A stretch of 64,000 nt of DNA, taken from Anagrus nilaparvatae (taxonomy: Eukaryota; Arthropoda; Insecta; Hymenoptera; Mymaridae). Under the pieces are notes generated by a model, which did not search any database, was not told the DNA's origin, and saw only the letters and a list, made by a program, of their open reading frames with translations. Positions 37,971-50,039 of this stretch are shown one piece after another. Made by a program: the position numbers and the translations under genes. Each line of letters starts with the position of its first letter. The stretch's first letter is position 1. Location: positions 10,434,001 through 10,498,000 of the forward strand of contig JAKSXM010000137.1 in NCBI GenBank assembly GCA_022575985.1, written 5' to 3'.

Positions 37971-38837
37971 ACTTTTGGTGATTATTTGAGATTTTGGGTC
38001 CTGAAGACCTAAATATGCCTCTTGGGGCTGTTGTTTTTAGATAATGCTAAAAGTAGATGTAAATTAGGCCTGTAAGACTCAAAATCTCAAGGAATAACTA
38101 ACAGATTTAGAATAAAATTGGTAGTAACTACCAAAAACATCTTTTTTATTCATTTTGAGCTTTAAAAAGCCTATTAGGTCCATTAAGATCCGTAGGACCC
38201 AAAATCTTAAAAAGAAAAAAAAATTATTTTTGGTAGGTATTATTATTAACATGGAACATGTTCATTGGATGGGGTATTTGAAAAAGTTTGGCTCGGCAGG
38301 GAGGGGGGTGAAAAAGTGACGTTCTTAGGGGGGGGGGGGTGAAATGGACTTAGAATATTTTCGATTTAGGGACTTAGAATAATTTGAAGTGTGAGTCAGG
38401 CCCTGATAACAACATCAACTTAGAATAATTTAAATTTATGGACTTAGCATAGTATATATTTCAGGATTTATTGTAATTTCGGTTTTTGGATTTATTACTA
38501 TTATGAGTAAACATGTTCCATGCTCGTTGGTTGTGTAGTTACACAAACCGGTTATAATTTTTTTTTAATCTAAGATTATTATGGTGGAAGTCTGTTAGTC
38601 ATTCTTTGAGAATTTCAGTCTCAGAAGTACCTAAATGAGCCTCTTGGGGCCACTGTTTTTGGGTAATGCTAAAAGTAGATGCAAAATAGGCCTGTAGGTC
38701 TCAAAATCTCAAAAAATAACTAACAGTCTTCCACGAAAATGAACTTAGAATAAAATTTGTCTTGAGCTTTGAAAAAAGCCTAATTGGGCCCATTAAGGTC
38801 TATAGGACCCGAAATCTCAAATAATCACCAAAAACCT
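37971..38837. repeat. Two tandem copies of a ~240-bp inverted-repeat-ended element, split by a poly-G element
   Basis: Copy 1 (37971-38212) and copy 2 (38601-38837) share long runs such as GCCTCTTGGGGC, AATGCTAAAAGTAGATG, AAATCTCAA(G/A)(G/A)AATAACTAACAG and GGTC(C/T)(A/G)TTAAG. The outer ends are inverted: TTTTGGTGATTATTTGAGAT at the left and ATCTCAAATAATCACCAAAA at the right. A member of the poly-G/'ggacttagaataatt' family sits between them (38248-38556). Confidence 0.65.
38248..38556. mobile_element. Poly-G / 'ggacttagaataatt' element, copy A
   Basis: It begins AACATGGAACATGTTCATTG and ends with the inverted AACATGTTCCATG followed by GTTACACAAACCGGTTATAA. Inside is a run of 12 G (38328-38339), 'gtgaaatggacttagaatat' and several 'ttagggacttagaataattt' units. 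Four to five other copies occur in this window. No coding potential. Confidence 0.6.
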
Positions 38838-41654
38838 TCCCCTACAACAACATACAATAAAAATGATCGTAACAATGATACTAAATGATTTTAGCTGAAC
38901 TCACCTATATATCAAATACATATAATACTTATATTATATTCATAAGCATCAAGATAATCTGCATTTTGATAATCTGGATTTCTAAAAATCTTATACAGGT
39001 CAGTTCACCAAAAAAATGTAAAAAAAAACCTAATAACTGATTTTTATCAATTACATAGATGAAAAAAGTATTAACGATATTGGTTCTTGATAAAATATCT
39101 ATGCCAATAGAAAATTTTTGTTAATAAATTGCTCAAAATGAATAAAAATTAGTTCTAGCTTAAATTGATTAAATTTTTAATAATTAAAAGTTAACTGTCG
39201 AAAAAACAATAAAGTAAAAAGTACATAGCATTAAAAGTCGTTAACACATTCAACAACGAGTTAGCAATTAACCCTTTCGACAATATATCTACTAAATGTC
39301 CCAGACTGACTCTATGTACATATATATAGTAAGCTAAGAAATTTGTAGGGTTAGCATTGCTCATAATGACGTTAATGGACATAGTTTCTTGGTAATGTCC
39401 GAAACTAATTCGCGTGTTATTTCATTAACGTACCACAAAGTCTCTTAGGGTAAAAGTACATAATGCCTTGTTCGATGAGTATAAACGAAATGTTGATGCC
39501 ACCAGTATTACAGTACAAATATATACTTGTTCATAAGTACCAACACAAGCAAAACATCACTAGTTCAAGTCTAATAGAACTTTGTTCCCCATTTGTGTGT
39601 GCTCATACATACACGTACTGTCAAGCTCACAATGTCGACAAGGGTCGAGAAGGGGGTGAGAATATTTACGAGGTGCATATATATATATAAGCCAAAAATG
39701 AAGTTAGGGGAAATCTAAAGATCGATAGAAATGGTAAGTAAATTTTAAAAGTTTATAAATAAAATATTTTATTTATTTGCATATTATATTAATTGAAAAA
39801 TAGTTTTTTATTATTGTGTTTTATTGACCATTCAAAGTTAATCGGATTATCTTATTTTACAAATACCTAAATGCTGAAATTTATATTATATATATGCGAA
39901 TAACTTGAGGGTGAATTGAATGATCGTATTATAAAGACATTTATTCGAGGATATAATGGATATTCACATATACAATTAAATATCTTTCTTATATATATAA
40001 GGGATTAATACACACAAACTACTTTATATTTTATAATTAAATTTTTCTATTTATAATATCTAATTTTCAAAAGTTGTAATACAAAGAGAAGGATGCACAT
40101 TTAAGAAACTAAATTAAGAGATTCCATCCGAGAAAATTTTATCTCTCAAGAATCTCAATTAACTAAGTTAGGTTTTAAATGAGAAAATTACAACTATTCT
40201 TTAAATTAACTGTTTAATTTGACTTTTTATCAAATTTTCGCATTCTTAAATAATTCAGTTAATTAAAATTTTTCTTTAAATAAACGTTTGTTTGTACAGT
40301 TTTTTGTGTAGATTAGACAACTATTGAAACATGAGAATCCTATTCAGTTAAAGAAGAATTAAAAAAAAAAATGCACGATGTATGAATATAAACAAAGAAA
40401 CATTGAAGTAAAGTTGCTGCTAATATAAAAAAAAATAAGGGCACAAATTGTAATACCTTTATATTTTTTAATACATAAAGAGATGTATATGTTACACTAG
40501 ACTACACTGTCTCACCCTCGACTACTCTCGACATAAATTAGTCTGAATCGCACTTTACCTCTGATTTTTTTTTTTTTTTTTTACTTTGTGTCCTCGTATT
40601 TTTTACTTTAAAAAACTTGTTTCGCTCTTCATTTAATAAAATAATTATATTTTATGTACCTAAAAAAATCGATTGACACTTTTATTTCCTTTTGTGTAAT
40701 AAGGTTTATTATAATATACGATGAACTATTAAATATAAGAACCTACTAGAGACGTGTTAATAGAGTACGTAGACAAAAAAAGAAGCTAATTTTCATTTTT
40801 TCAACAATATGAATATATTATAATTTCTTTTTTGAAGTTTAATTGCAACTTTTTTTTTCTACTTCACGCTTTTATATGTTTCATCTGCTGATAATTTAAT
40901 TTACACAATTAATTAATATAGATTTTTTGGGTAATTTTTTTTTAAATTAATTAAATTGACAAAAATTAATTAATTTACAGGTTTTTTGTTAAATTATTTA
41001 AAAAAAAATTGTTTATTTTTTTGTAGCTTTGTATTTATCACTTAAAAAAAAATTAATATTCACATTTATAGGTATAATAATAGATTTCTTTTATTTAACT
41101 TTTTTTTAAAGCAGTAAAAATTGCTAATTTACCCTCAAGATTTTCACTCGAGTGCTCATTATTATATATTATCATTAGCACCCTATTTTTTATATTGTAT
41201 TTTTTTTTTTAGCTTTGTATAAAGAAACAAAATAAGGTAACATAGAATAAATATTCTTATTGTTTTTTTTTTTAATGCAAGAGTTGAATTATAAAAAAAG
41301 TGCATACAATATAAATGGATTAAATCAAAATTAATCGTGATTTATCTTTTAGCTTATAAACATGTGTGAAAAATTAAATAATTTATTTTTTTATTTTCAA
41401 ATTTTTTTTATATGCTAGTGAAAATACTTTAATTTTCAGTAAATTTTTAGGTTTTTCTGAGCCAAAAAATAATGGTAAGCCTGCTGACCCTGGAGATCTG
41501 ACCCATATATTATGAGTATATTTTCAACTCTAAATAGGAATGTAATAAAATTTTTTAACTAAAAAAATGTCTCGATACTATAATCATAAATTTAACAAAA
41601 ACTATACAATTTGATTACGTGAATTATAAATAATTGTCTTATATTATATGAAAT

Positions 41655-41818
41655 CAGTGGTGGGTCCAGCGTGAGGGGGGGGGGGGCGAAGGGGCTATTT
41701 TCCCATCCAGAGCATAAATTTTGAATTTTTTTAAAAAATTTTTTGAAAATTTTACTTTGCTTAGATATATTTTTTCGAAACTCGCCCCCTCCAGGGGTCC
41801 TTTTTGAATCCACCTCCG
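41655..41818. mobile_element. Poly-G foldback element with (A)GTGGTGGGTCCAG end
   Basis: The left end reads CAGTGGTGGGTCCAGCGTGA followed by 12 G (41675-41686). The right end reads CTCGCCCCCTCCAGGGGTCC, TTTTTGAATCCACCTCC, giving an imperfect inverted pair. Ends of the form AGTGG(C/T)GG(A/G)TCCAG with a G run are known from small non-autonomous DNA elements in invertebrates. The assignment is by resemblance only. Confidence 0.45.
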
Positions 41819-42891
41819 TATAAAATAAAATTATTTTTATACGTTAAATTAGTGTAAACTATGTCTGCGACATGATTTTTTATAAAAAACATCTATTTCA
41901 TGTTTTTTCTATTAAAAATTATCAGTATATGGAAAGTACAAATAAAGGGTGATAAAAGTTAATAGGCAAGCTTCATAACTCTCGGAAAACTTCAAAGACA
42001 TTGAAGTTTCGACTGAAGTATAAAAAAAAAAATTTCAAGTTTTAATATAATTTATGCATACTTCTTATGCATAGCTATTGCAGGTATTTTACATAGGTAA
42101 GTATTAAGCGATAATATGCTTATTATGAGCATTTGTATGAACAGATAAGTAAACCTTCTGAATTTTCGTAGAATTTGCCCTAAATTTACGTTATCAAAGT
42201 GAAGCATCTTAGGCTTCTTATAAAATTTCTTACTTGATTCATGCATAAATACTTGACGCCATACTATAATGAAAAATGAAATAACTTCAAAACGATTTTA
42301 TTATTTTTATTTTGTCTTTATGTATTAAAGGTTAGTGCTTATTATGTAGGAAACCCCTTTTAAAGAAAACTAAGTTTAAGTTAACTTTATAAAAAATGCA
42401 ATTCAATAATATACATAATAATAAAATTATATCCAATAAAATAAGTGATATAAGATTTATATTACATATCTTACCATATATTATTATATAGTGTATAATT
42501 TTTATTGGTTAAATAAGAAAGGATATCCTGAAATGCTATGGGGTAACAAAATGAAAAACGCGTAGGCTAGAGATTAAAATTTTAGGGGTAGGTAAAAATT
42601 AATAATTTTATAGGTGGAAATCAAAAATATTTTATATTTAGATAAATTTACAAATAGGACCTAGAAACCAATATTATTATCTAAGCTGTTGTTTCTTAAG
42701 ACAAATTAAACGATTTGCATAATAATAAATATAGTTATTGTCCTATTATTTGGCAAATATAAAGCGTTTCGTCAGAGTACACTAGGTTGGCTCATCAGAA
42801 ATGTATTACTAGTACTTGCAGCACTAAGGAACTAGAAATTATAAAACTCATACCGAAAAGTCTTTTTTTATTAAAGCAGGTCATTTTTTTT

Positions 42892-43142
42892 GGGGGGGGG
42901 GGTCAAATGTAATATATTTCAGGAGATTAAGTGGTCATTTGGAATAATTTCGATTTAGGGACTTAGAATAATTTTGATAAAGGGTTATAGAATAATAAGA
43001 ATTTCAGGAGCTTAAAATTATTTTTTTTGGTAGATTCTTTCAAGATTCTTAAAGGCTTCAAGATTCAAAATATAAATTTAGACATGTTCCAAGTTAGTTT
43101 GTTCACACAACCAGCGAGCAAGGAGAATGTTCACTTATAACA
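42892..43142. mobile_element. Poly-G / 'ggacttagaataatt' element, copy B
   Basis: It has a run of 11 G (42892-42902), then GGTCAAATG, 'ttagggacttagaataattt' units, then ACATGTTCCAAG and GTTCACACAACCAGCGAGC near 43083-43120. The order of modules matches copies A and D. Boundaries are approximate. Confidence 0.5.
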
Positions 43143-44379
43143 GTTTTAACTCCCTAATTATTATAAGTACTAGAACCTAAATTATAATAAGTCAACTTTT
43201 TTTTAAGTCCTTGTTCTTATCAGGTTCTGAAACCCATTTTAATATATTCTAAGTCAATTTGACCGATAGTAGGTTTTTTTCGTGGTGATAACATAATTTA
43301 GGTTTTAAAAAAATCATATATTTTGGAAAAACTAAAAACTTTTATTTTTAAATTAAATTAATAAGTTTAAATTAGTATATCAATAAAATTTGTATTTAAC
43401 ACATTTAACTTGTCATGAAAAGCAATACATCCATCCATCTTTCAAAATCAAAATCTCTAATTACATCGAAATATTATACGATTACAATATAAGTGTCAAG
43501 AAACGGCTCATTAAATATCACCTTTCATTCAAAAATTTAAAGAACACTTAATTCTCAAAAGAATGTGTCAACCACAATCCATCAAATTTCATGTATTCAA
43601 GTTTTCAATATCCTCTGAAAACAGTTTTTTTTATTAAAATTATTATATCAAAACTTCCTCTGTATCTATAGTGAATGTAACTTATAAAGGAATATAATTA
43701 TATTGTAACTATATTATTAAATAGCATGTACTTGCGACTTCTCACTCTTGCCGTGTGAAAGACACATGAATGAGTATTCATATGGCCATTTGAATCTATT
43801 TAAACTTAAAAATTCAATCTTTGTAATGTAATTATTAATTATACAATTTAATTCTTTAGTTATTTTAAACTGTTTTTTTACCTTCAATTATATGAAAGGT
43901 TATTGTACTAGTGTAGGCGTGAACCCTGCGTGAACCCCTCTTATACGTTTATTTTATCCTGTCATGTCCATTGAATCTTTCAACGAGTATTTCTATTTTT
44001 TGGATATATAGTTACGAACAAGTATAATCTCCGTTTTTACTAAAAATGACTTAACTGACCAAATTAGTCAACTTTAGGTTATTTTAAAATTTTTTTGAAT
44101 TTGCAGTTTATTCATTATTTTCATAAGGTATTTATGTTAACAGGATGAAATTGAATGTGATATTTGATTCTATCAAAAATGGACCATTTTTCTAATAAAC
44201 TTAAGTTGTCAATTGTAAATAAGTAAGCCAATTCTAGTAAAAAGAATATAATTGTATTCAGAGAATCTTAAAACATACGTATTTGTTGGAACATTCTGTA
44301 GACAAATAAGTGAAAAAAATGCCAACGAAATAGGAGTTTAGCCAACACAGCTATTTGTATTTTGGTTACCAAATAAATA

Positions 44380-44660
44380 TTTAAAGACTTAGAATAATTC
44401 AGGTTTAAGGACTTGGTATAACCCGGGTTTAGGGACATAGAATATTTTTGATTTAGGGTCCTAGAAGAATACGCGTTTAGGGAATCAGAATAGTTTGGGT
44501 TTAGAATCTTAACACCTAGTAAAGGTGATAATTACAAATTATAAAAATACCTATTGCAATTTTACGTAACATTTATGCATTATACCCAGCCCTCAGCTAG
44601 AAGTAAACATGTTCCATGCATTTAAGTTGTGTTTACACAAACCGCTTATAAGTTTTTTTA
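44380..44660. mobile_element. Poly-G-family element, copy C (without the G run)
   Basis: It has five units of 'ttagggact(t/g)(a/g)gaataatt' type between 44385 and 44500, then AAACATGTTCCATGCATTTA and GTGTTTACACAAACCGCTTA (44605-44650). The terminal module is the same as in copies A and D, but the poly-G segment is absent, suggesting a 5'-truncated or rearranged copy. Confidence 0.5.
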
Positions 44661-44852
44661 AACATAATTGGTTTTAACTTTGAATACAGTTGTAAGAACG
44701 TAGCGAGCGAATCCAGAATGCAAATATCTAATTTCACGTTGTACCCCGTAAATAAAAACATAATTTTACATATAAAGGGCAAAAAAACGTTCCGACTAGG
44801 TTAGAAATTAGTCTTTTATTCCTTAGTTATGTAAAAGATTTTATAAAACTTA

Positions 44853-45480
44853 AAATCGGTTTGTATAAACACAACCTAAATACAATACAATTTGCTATTA
44901 ACATGGAACATGTTTATAGGGAGGAGGTACCTCAGAATGAAATTTGACCCCCCCCCGAAAATTATGGAGGGGGGTCAAATTTGTCTGGTTTAAGGGGGGG
45001 GGGGGCAAATTTGTCCGATTTAAGGGACAGGTCAAATGAGACTTAGAATAATATTGATTTAGGGACTTAGAATAATTCAGGTTTAGGGTCTTGAAATAGT
45101 TTTGACTTAGGGACTTGGAATAATTCGGGTTTAGGGACTTGGAATAATTTTGATTTATAGGGACTTGGAATAATTCGGGTTTAGGGACTTGGAATAATTT
45201 TGATTTAGGGACTTGGAATAATTCGGGTTTAGGGACTTGGAATAATTTTGATTTAGTGACCTAGAATAATACACGTTTATGGAATCAAAAATCCTTTACT
45301 GGATGTTAAGATCCTAAACCCAAACTATTATGATTCCCCAATCCAGTATTATTCTAAGTCCTATATTTATATAGGATATATTATTAATATTTCTTAAACC
45401 TGGATTATTCTAACTAAACCTGAATTATTCTAAGTCCCTAAATCGAAATTATTATTAAGTCCCGTTTGACTTTCTATTTT
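44853..45480. mobile_element. Poly-G-family element, copy D, with tandem array and inverted halves
   Basis: It starts with AATCGGTTTGTATAAACACA and AACATGGAACATGTTTATAG (44862-44917). It then has nine C (44948-44956), GGAGGGGGGTCAAATTTG and 12 G (44994-45005). From about 45040 to 45300 it carries about eleven units of 23-24 bp, alternating 'ggacttggaataattcgggttta' and '...attttgattta' endings. From about 45300 to 45480 the same units appear in reverse orientation ('gaattattctaagtcccta'). Confidence 0.65.
45037..45300. repeat. Tandem array of 23-24-bp units
   Basis: About eleven units with the core GGACTT(A/G)GAATAATT follow each other. Two alternating unit types give a roughly 47-bp higher-order period. 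Near-identical dimers between 45110 and 45250 indicate recent unequal exchange or slippage. Confidence 0.75.
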
Positions 45481-45557
45481 AAAAATACTATTAAATAACG
45501 TTGAGCCCAAAAGCCCTGTGTTTCTTGCCTACGAGGTCCATCCGAAGTAACAGGAAA

Positions 45558-45568
45558 GGGGGGGGGGG
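45558..45568. repeat. Run of 11 G
   Basis: An uninterrupted G run sits in AT-rich DNA shortly downstream of the poly-G-family copy D. It is probably part of a further decayed family member. Confidence 0.7.
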
Positions 45569-46829
45569 CTATCGAGGATTTTTATAAGAAGATAATATTA
45601 TTTGGTTTCCCCTTGTGAGTTTGTAATTTTACAGCGTCTTATACAGCATTTTTTTGTCAATATACTTATTTTTTCTTTTACACCATAAAAAACGCTCTAT
45701 TCAATTTTCTTAAGATTTGGAAGACCCATTTCGTACAATTTCCTTGTTAGGATTAATTAATTACGCTAGGACTTTTAAATCTTATTTTCTTGGTAAAAAA
45801 TGCCTTGGTAAAAACTTTTTGGAGAATTTTCAAAAATATTTGCAAATTCACGATTTTTTTACCAAATTTACAAAAAAATGAATGAATGAAAAGTAGGGAT
45901 GAACTCAGTATTCTTCCGAATCTAAATTATTACAAATATTTGAAGAATGCAAGCACGAGAAGAAATTAAAAAGGGGTTGAATTTTTTAAAACATAAGTCA
46001 GAATAGGAAGTGATCAATAAAATAAGAAATATTTTTTTATATAATGCCTTCATTATTTTTTACAGTGTAGATATTCTTATATGAGCAACATTTATTTATA
46101 TTTATAAAATTACAAGTAGAGGTGCCAGAGTGACGTTTGAATAGAAGATCAGATCTTTTGTGCCGTTATAGGACCAGAGAAATTTGACACTTGAAAATCG
46201 TTTAAAAAAATTTTTTTTTATTTAACTGACGGGCCCCCACATATAAATATAAAATCAGTGTATTTCAGGATGTACTTCTACTTATATGATGACTGTGGTG
46301 ATTGTTTATAATATAATATTTATTATCTGTGTGTTACCTGAATAAATTGAATTAACAATGATTTCTTTTTTTTTAAGAATAAAAATACTTTAGTGTTGAT
46401 GGCAAAAATAAATTCCTTTTCTTTTTATATCTTTTTTTTAACAATTAATATATAAAAAATGTCAAACTTTATTATTCTATTATTGTTGTTATTATACCTT
46501 ACAGAATTTACAGATCAATCAATATTGGGGTGAATTTGAATGACATAAGAATTTAACTTACCAATTTAAATTAAACTAGAAAATCGTATTTATTCATTTA
46601 AATACATTCTGAGTATTTAATTAAAATTAAAAATAATTTGCCAATTTTATATAATAAAAGGACAAGTTAATATGTTAAAAATTTGAACTAGATTTAAAAA
46701 AAAAATTGTTGGTAAAATTAGAGTAGTGAAATGATTTTCTTACAATTTTTATTTCTAAGATGTATTATTCTCACTTGAGACATTGCAATTTTGCCCACCA
46801 CTAAAGCTCATTATTTTCGCTAATTATTC

Positions 46830-46832
<3 letters not shown>

Positions 46833-46859
<27 letters not shown>
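46833..46859. repeat. (AT)13 microsatellite
   Basis: An uninterrupted alternating AT tract lies in the exon A-B intron. Confidence 0.9.
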
Positions 46860-46864
<5 letters not shown>

Positions 46865-48022
46865 ACCTTAATTATACTCTTATTGTATGCATTTTATAAG
46901 CTCTTAACACTCTTTATAATATATTTTCAGGAACTGTCGAGAAAATTTCCTTCGAGCTTTTTTATTATTTTACGGAAAACTTACTCTTTTGTTTATTTTT
47001 ATCTTTTTTTTTCACTGCAAAATTTATTTATACAAATAATATATAAATTCAATCTATTGAAAATAATTGATTGATACGCTATTTATTAATTTTCTCTATA
47101 AATATTAGCAGAGACAAATAATACTTTTTTTTAAAATAGGGGCTTTTTTTCGCTTTTGTAAAATTTATTTATCCTTCGGGTATTTATCGATCGTATATTT
47201 AAATAATACGAATTGTTTATTTATTTTTAATTAAATGTATTATTCGAATTAAATAATATTTGAAGCGTTTTGTATTTCAATAAATTTAATCGATAAAATT
47301 TAATTAAATTTATATTTTATGAATTAAGCTTTTACTATTTAAATTAATTAAAATTTCAAATAATCAATTTTCTATTATGCTAATTTCTTAGTATTTAATT
47401 TATTACCATTATTCTAACACTTATGATTTATTTATTAAGTACGCCATCTAGGCAAAAAATTAGGAACTAATGAGTTTTACAAGATTATGTATAAAACAGT
47501 GGTATTAAAGTATCAAAAGAAAGCTTTTAAGTGGGGTTGCAGTAAATAGCGAATGAGGTGACATCTGTATTTAAAACGCGTAAGTTTTATTCATTAAGTT
47601 TTTTTGTAAGTACTTTTTTTAAAGGAATAATTGGGGTGAAAAAAATATTTTAATTTTTGAAATTACTATTATAAATTGAGACACTACTTTTTAAGAATTT
47701 GTGCAAAGTGTATTATTTTAACAAAAGGTTTTTAGCAATTTATTCTTATTGTTGGATAACAATAAAAATGACTTTATTATACTTAGATTAATTAATTTTA
47801 TGCAAAAGTATAATTTTTAATTAAAATTCTATTCGCGATCTCGAAATTTAAAATAAATATTTTTCAAATTAGGTGAAATTTTTTGTCATTCTTTTAAATA
47901 TAATACTCGAATTTGACGTCCTTTTTAATTATACATGCAAAATTTGAACTTAAAACAAACATTTAAAAAATATTATTTAATCAAATAATTATATTTTATA
48001 AAACTATAAAAAAAGTACGTAC

Positions 48023-48755
48023 TGTGTGGTGAATTATGTTGCGTCGGACTTCCTTGATGATGATTAACATTAAATCCAGCTCCTTGTAGACTATGTTGTC
48101 CATGTGAACCATGATGCACGCTAAGCCCAGTTGATGTTGGTAATTGTTGGTGTACTTGATGATGTGCTACATGATGTGCTGGATGTGGATGATGTGGTGG
48201 TAAAAATGCTGCTGCAACAGCTGCTTGTGCATTTAAATATGCCATTCTGGATGCTGTTAAATTCCCTAAATTTCCTAAATGATTCGTTAATGGTGCCATG
48301 TAATCCCATAACTTATGATGCGGTGTACTTGGTGCATAAGACACAGCAGATACACCTGCTGGTGGGGAACCTTGAGGTGATCCTCTACTGCTGTTATCAG
48401 ACTTGCCATTCTGTTGTCCAGTTATAGTGGTTGTTGTTCCATTATGGTTACCAGCGGATGTTGGGCCATTTAGACCTAACAATTCTTGTATTGCAAATGG
48501 GGAACGTTGTGGCATTTTGTTGTTGCTGTTGTTATTTAAATTTGGAAGGTGGTGGCGATTATTATGATGAAGGTTTGTTATGGATAAACTCGTTGGCTCG
48601 TTTTGCAAAACGAAGCCAAAACGATTTAATTCGGGTCTACTACCGCATCCTCCTCCACCACCTCCGCCTCCGCCACCGCCCCCGCCACTACTTAAATCTA
48701 CGGCCCCCGTGGTTGGATACGTGATTATCGACGTGATGGTGAAAAAATTATAAAA
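48023..48755 (-). CDS. Vsx: Vsx-like exon A: N-terminal region with the FAIQELLGL motif
   Basis: The frame is open on the minus strand from a stop at 48758-48756 down to a donor site whose GT is at 48022-48021 (ACA|GTACGT). The motif MPQRSPFAIQELLGL begins at the ATG at 48515, which has the favourable context ACAAAATG. It matches the short N-terminal motif of Vsx/Chx10 proteins. Low-complexity sequence follows, including GSPQGSPPAG, MAYLNAQAAVAAAFLPPHH and a His/Gln-rich stretch, which is typical of homeobox transactivation regions. Upstream of 48515 the frame still looks coding: a run of about 14 Gly written with mixed GGN codons (about 48645-48686), then RPELNRFGFVLQNEPTS. There is no in-frame ATG above 48515. 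Either the exon starts at an acceptor between about 48690 and 48755 and is joined to an upstream exon, or translation starts at 48515. The exon leaves one base (A) to be completed by GT of exon B, giving Ser. The upper boundary is uncertain. Confidence 0.85.
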
Positions 48756-50039
48756 TTATTTGATAAGAATAAAGAAATGTTTTTCAAGATTTTCGTTGAT
48801 AATTTATTCGTTGTACTTTTGTTTTCTTTTAGGGCCATACGGGCTTAAAAATTCAATAATTTTATCTTTTTTAATTTTTATTAGCGATTTTCGAAAACTA
48901 ACAAAAAACAATTCAATTTTTTTAATAATTAAGTATTTTCATAAATTTTCATTTTGAAAAATTTAAATTTATCCAAAAAGAACTATTTTTGCTTGTTCCG
49001 ACGGCAAAGTTTTGCGACGGCAAAAATTTTGAAATTTAAATATCCTAAATTAACAATCCTTTTAATATTTCAATATAATTTTTCAATTTCAATAAGTCTA
49101 TACTAAAGTTTTATCAAATATTTTCTTAAATAATAATTTTTGCACTTTTTTTCAGAAAAATAAAAGAAAAAAAAAATAAATCACTTGAATGTTCACTGAC
49201 TTGAATTTTAAAGAATAGTACAATTTTTTCTTATTGATGATGAATAAAACCCTTGATTTTTAAATAATACTCATTTTTTTCGACGCAGCTGATTAGAAAT
49301 TTTTTTAAAGATTAAGTTCACTTACTTCAAATATAAATATGTATTAGTAAAACACGTATATAAATATCGTGCGCGACGAAATGGAATTTTTTTTTTAGGG
49401 TCCTTTTTTTTTGTTATTATACTGTATTCTTCGAGACTCTCGTGTTACAATTTACTCCACAGGGTCCTGACTCATTTCTTTTATTTTCATCAATGAGTTT
49501 TGCAAGTATATAGTTTTTTATTGTTCTTGGCCTTGGATTTACATTCTATGTATCCTTCTTATTTATTTTTTTTTGTTTTGCACAATATAGATTTTTTTTT
49601 CTTTTTTTGTTATTTCATTCCATTTGTAAATTATATAATTGTAATCTCTTTAATTTCTTATCACACTTAAAAAAAATTTTTTTGGCCAATTTTTTTAGTT
49701 ATTTTGCTTATCGTTATCACAACATAAACCTAAGAAAAATAACAAATACAAAATTGCACGTGGTGCACTCTGGAGATACTGCAATCACTTTTTTTAAATT
49801 CAAATTTATTTTTTTTTATTTTGTTATCATTGTCAATCACTTTAATAATATTGTCTAGCATAATTTTTGCAACTTTTTATTTTTTTTTACAAGGGAAATA
49901 ATTAGTTAAATGAAAAAAAGAATATAATTTAAAAAATAATTTTTATTGATATAATGTAAATGACAAATTTTCTTTTATTATCAATAAATAATAAAATTTG
50001 TTTATAAAATAAAAAATTTTCTATTTTTATTAATGAGGT

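Larger units (their letters stand above)
34233..48022 (-). other. Intron between Vsx exons A and B (about 13.8 kb)
   Basis: It is bounded by donor GTACGT (GT at 48022-48021) and acceptor GCAG (AG at 34234-34233). It carries the densest repeat cluster of the window: a foldback at 36422-36592, a duplicated element at 37971-38837, four poly-G/'ggacttagaataatt' elements between 38248 and 45480, and a poly-G foldback at 41655-41818. An (AT)n tract lies at 46833-46859. The segments 34300-36400, 39000-41600 and 46100-48000 show no recognisable structure beyond AT-rich sequence and short chance frames. Confidence 0.75.
17893..48758 (-). other. Vsx: Vsx/Chx10-like paired-class homeobox gene, visible part of locus (incomplete 3' end, unresolved 5' end)
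   Basis: Four minus-strand exons join in one frame with GT..AG introns. Vsx/Chx10 proteins are nuclear DNA-binding transcription factors of the paired-like homeodomain class. They act in retinal, optic-lobe and interneuron development in flies and vertebrates. Two hallmarks are visible: an N-terminal FAIQELLGL motif, matching the GFGIQEILGL type of vertebrate Chx10, and a homeodomain reading RRHRTIFTS...[11 protein letters not shown]...LPEDRIQ. The coding sequence after homeodomain residue 46 is missing from the window, so the gene continues past position 1. Many insects carry two neighbouring Vsx paralogues. I cannot tell from this sequence whether this is Vsx1 or Vsx2, so only the family symbol is given. 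Visible introns are about 13.8 kb, 15.9 kb and 179 bp. Confidence 0.9.

Noticed and set aside
48121..48309. Second minus-strand frame (Ser/Thr/Cys-rich) inside exon A
   Set aside because: It is an out-of-frame reading of the His/Gln-rich repeats; the main frame carries the Vsx motif.
48606..48608. TTG as a translation start for exon A
   Set aside because: Eukaryotic initiation at TTG is unlikely, and the frame is open well above this point. The ATG at 48515 or an upstream exon is preferred.
48131..48724. Plus-strand open frames of 97-98 codons opposite exon A
   Set aside because: These are antisense shadows of the His/Gly/Ala-rich Vsx coding sequence.
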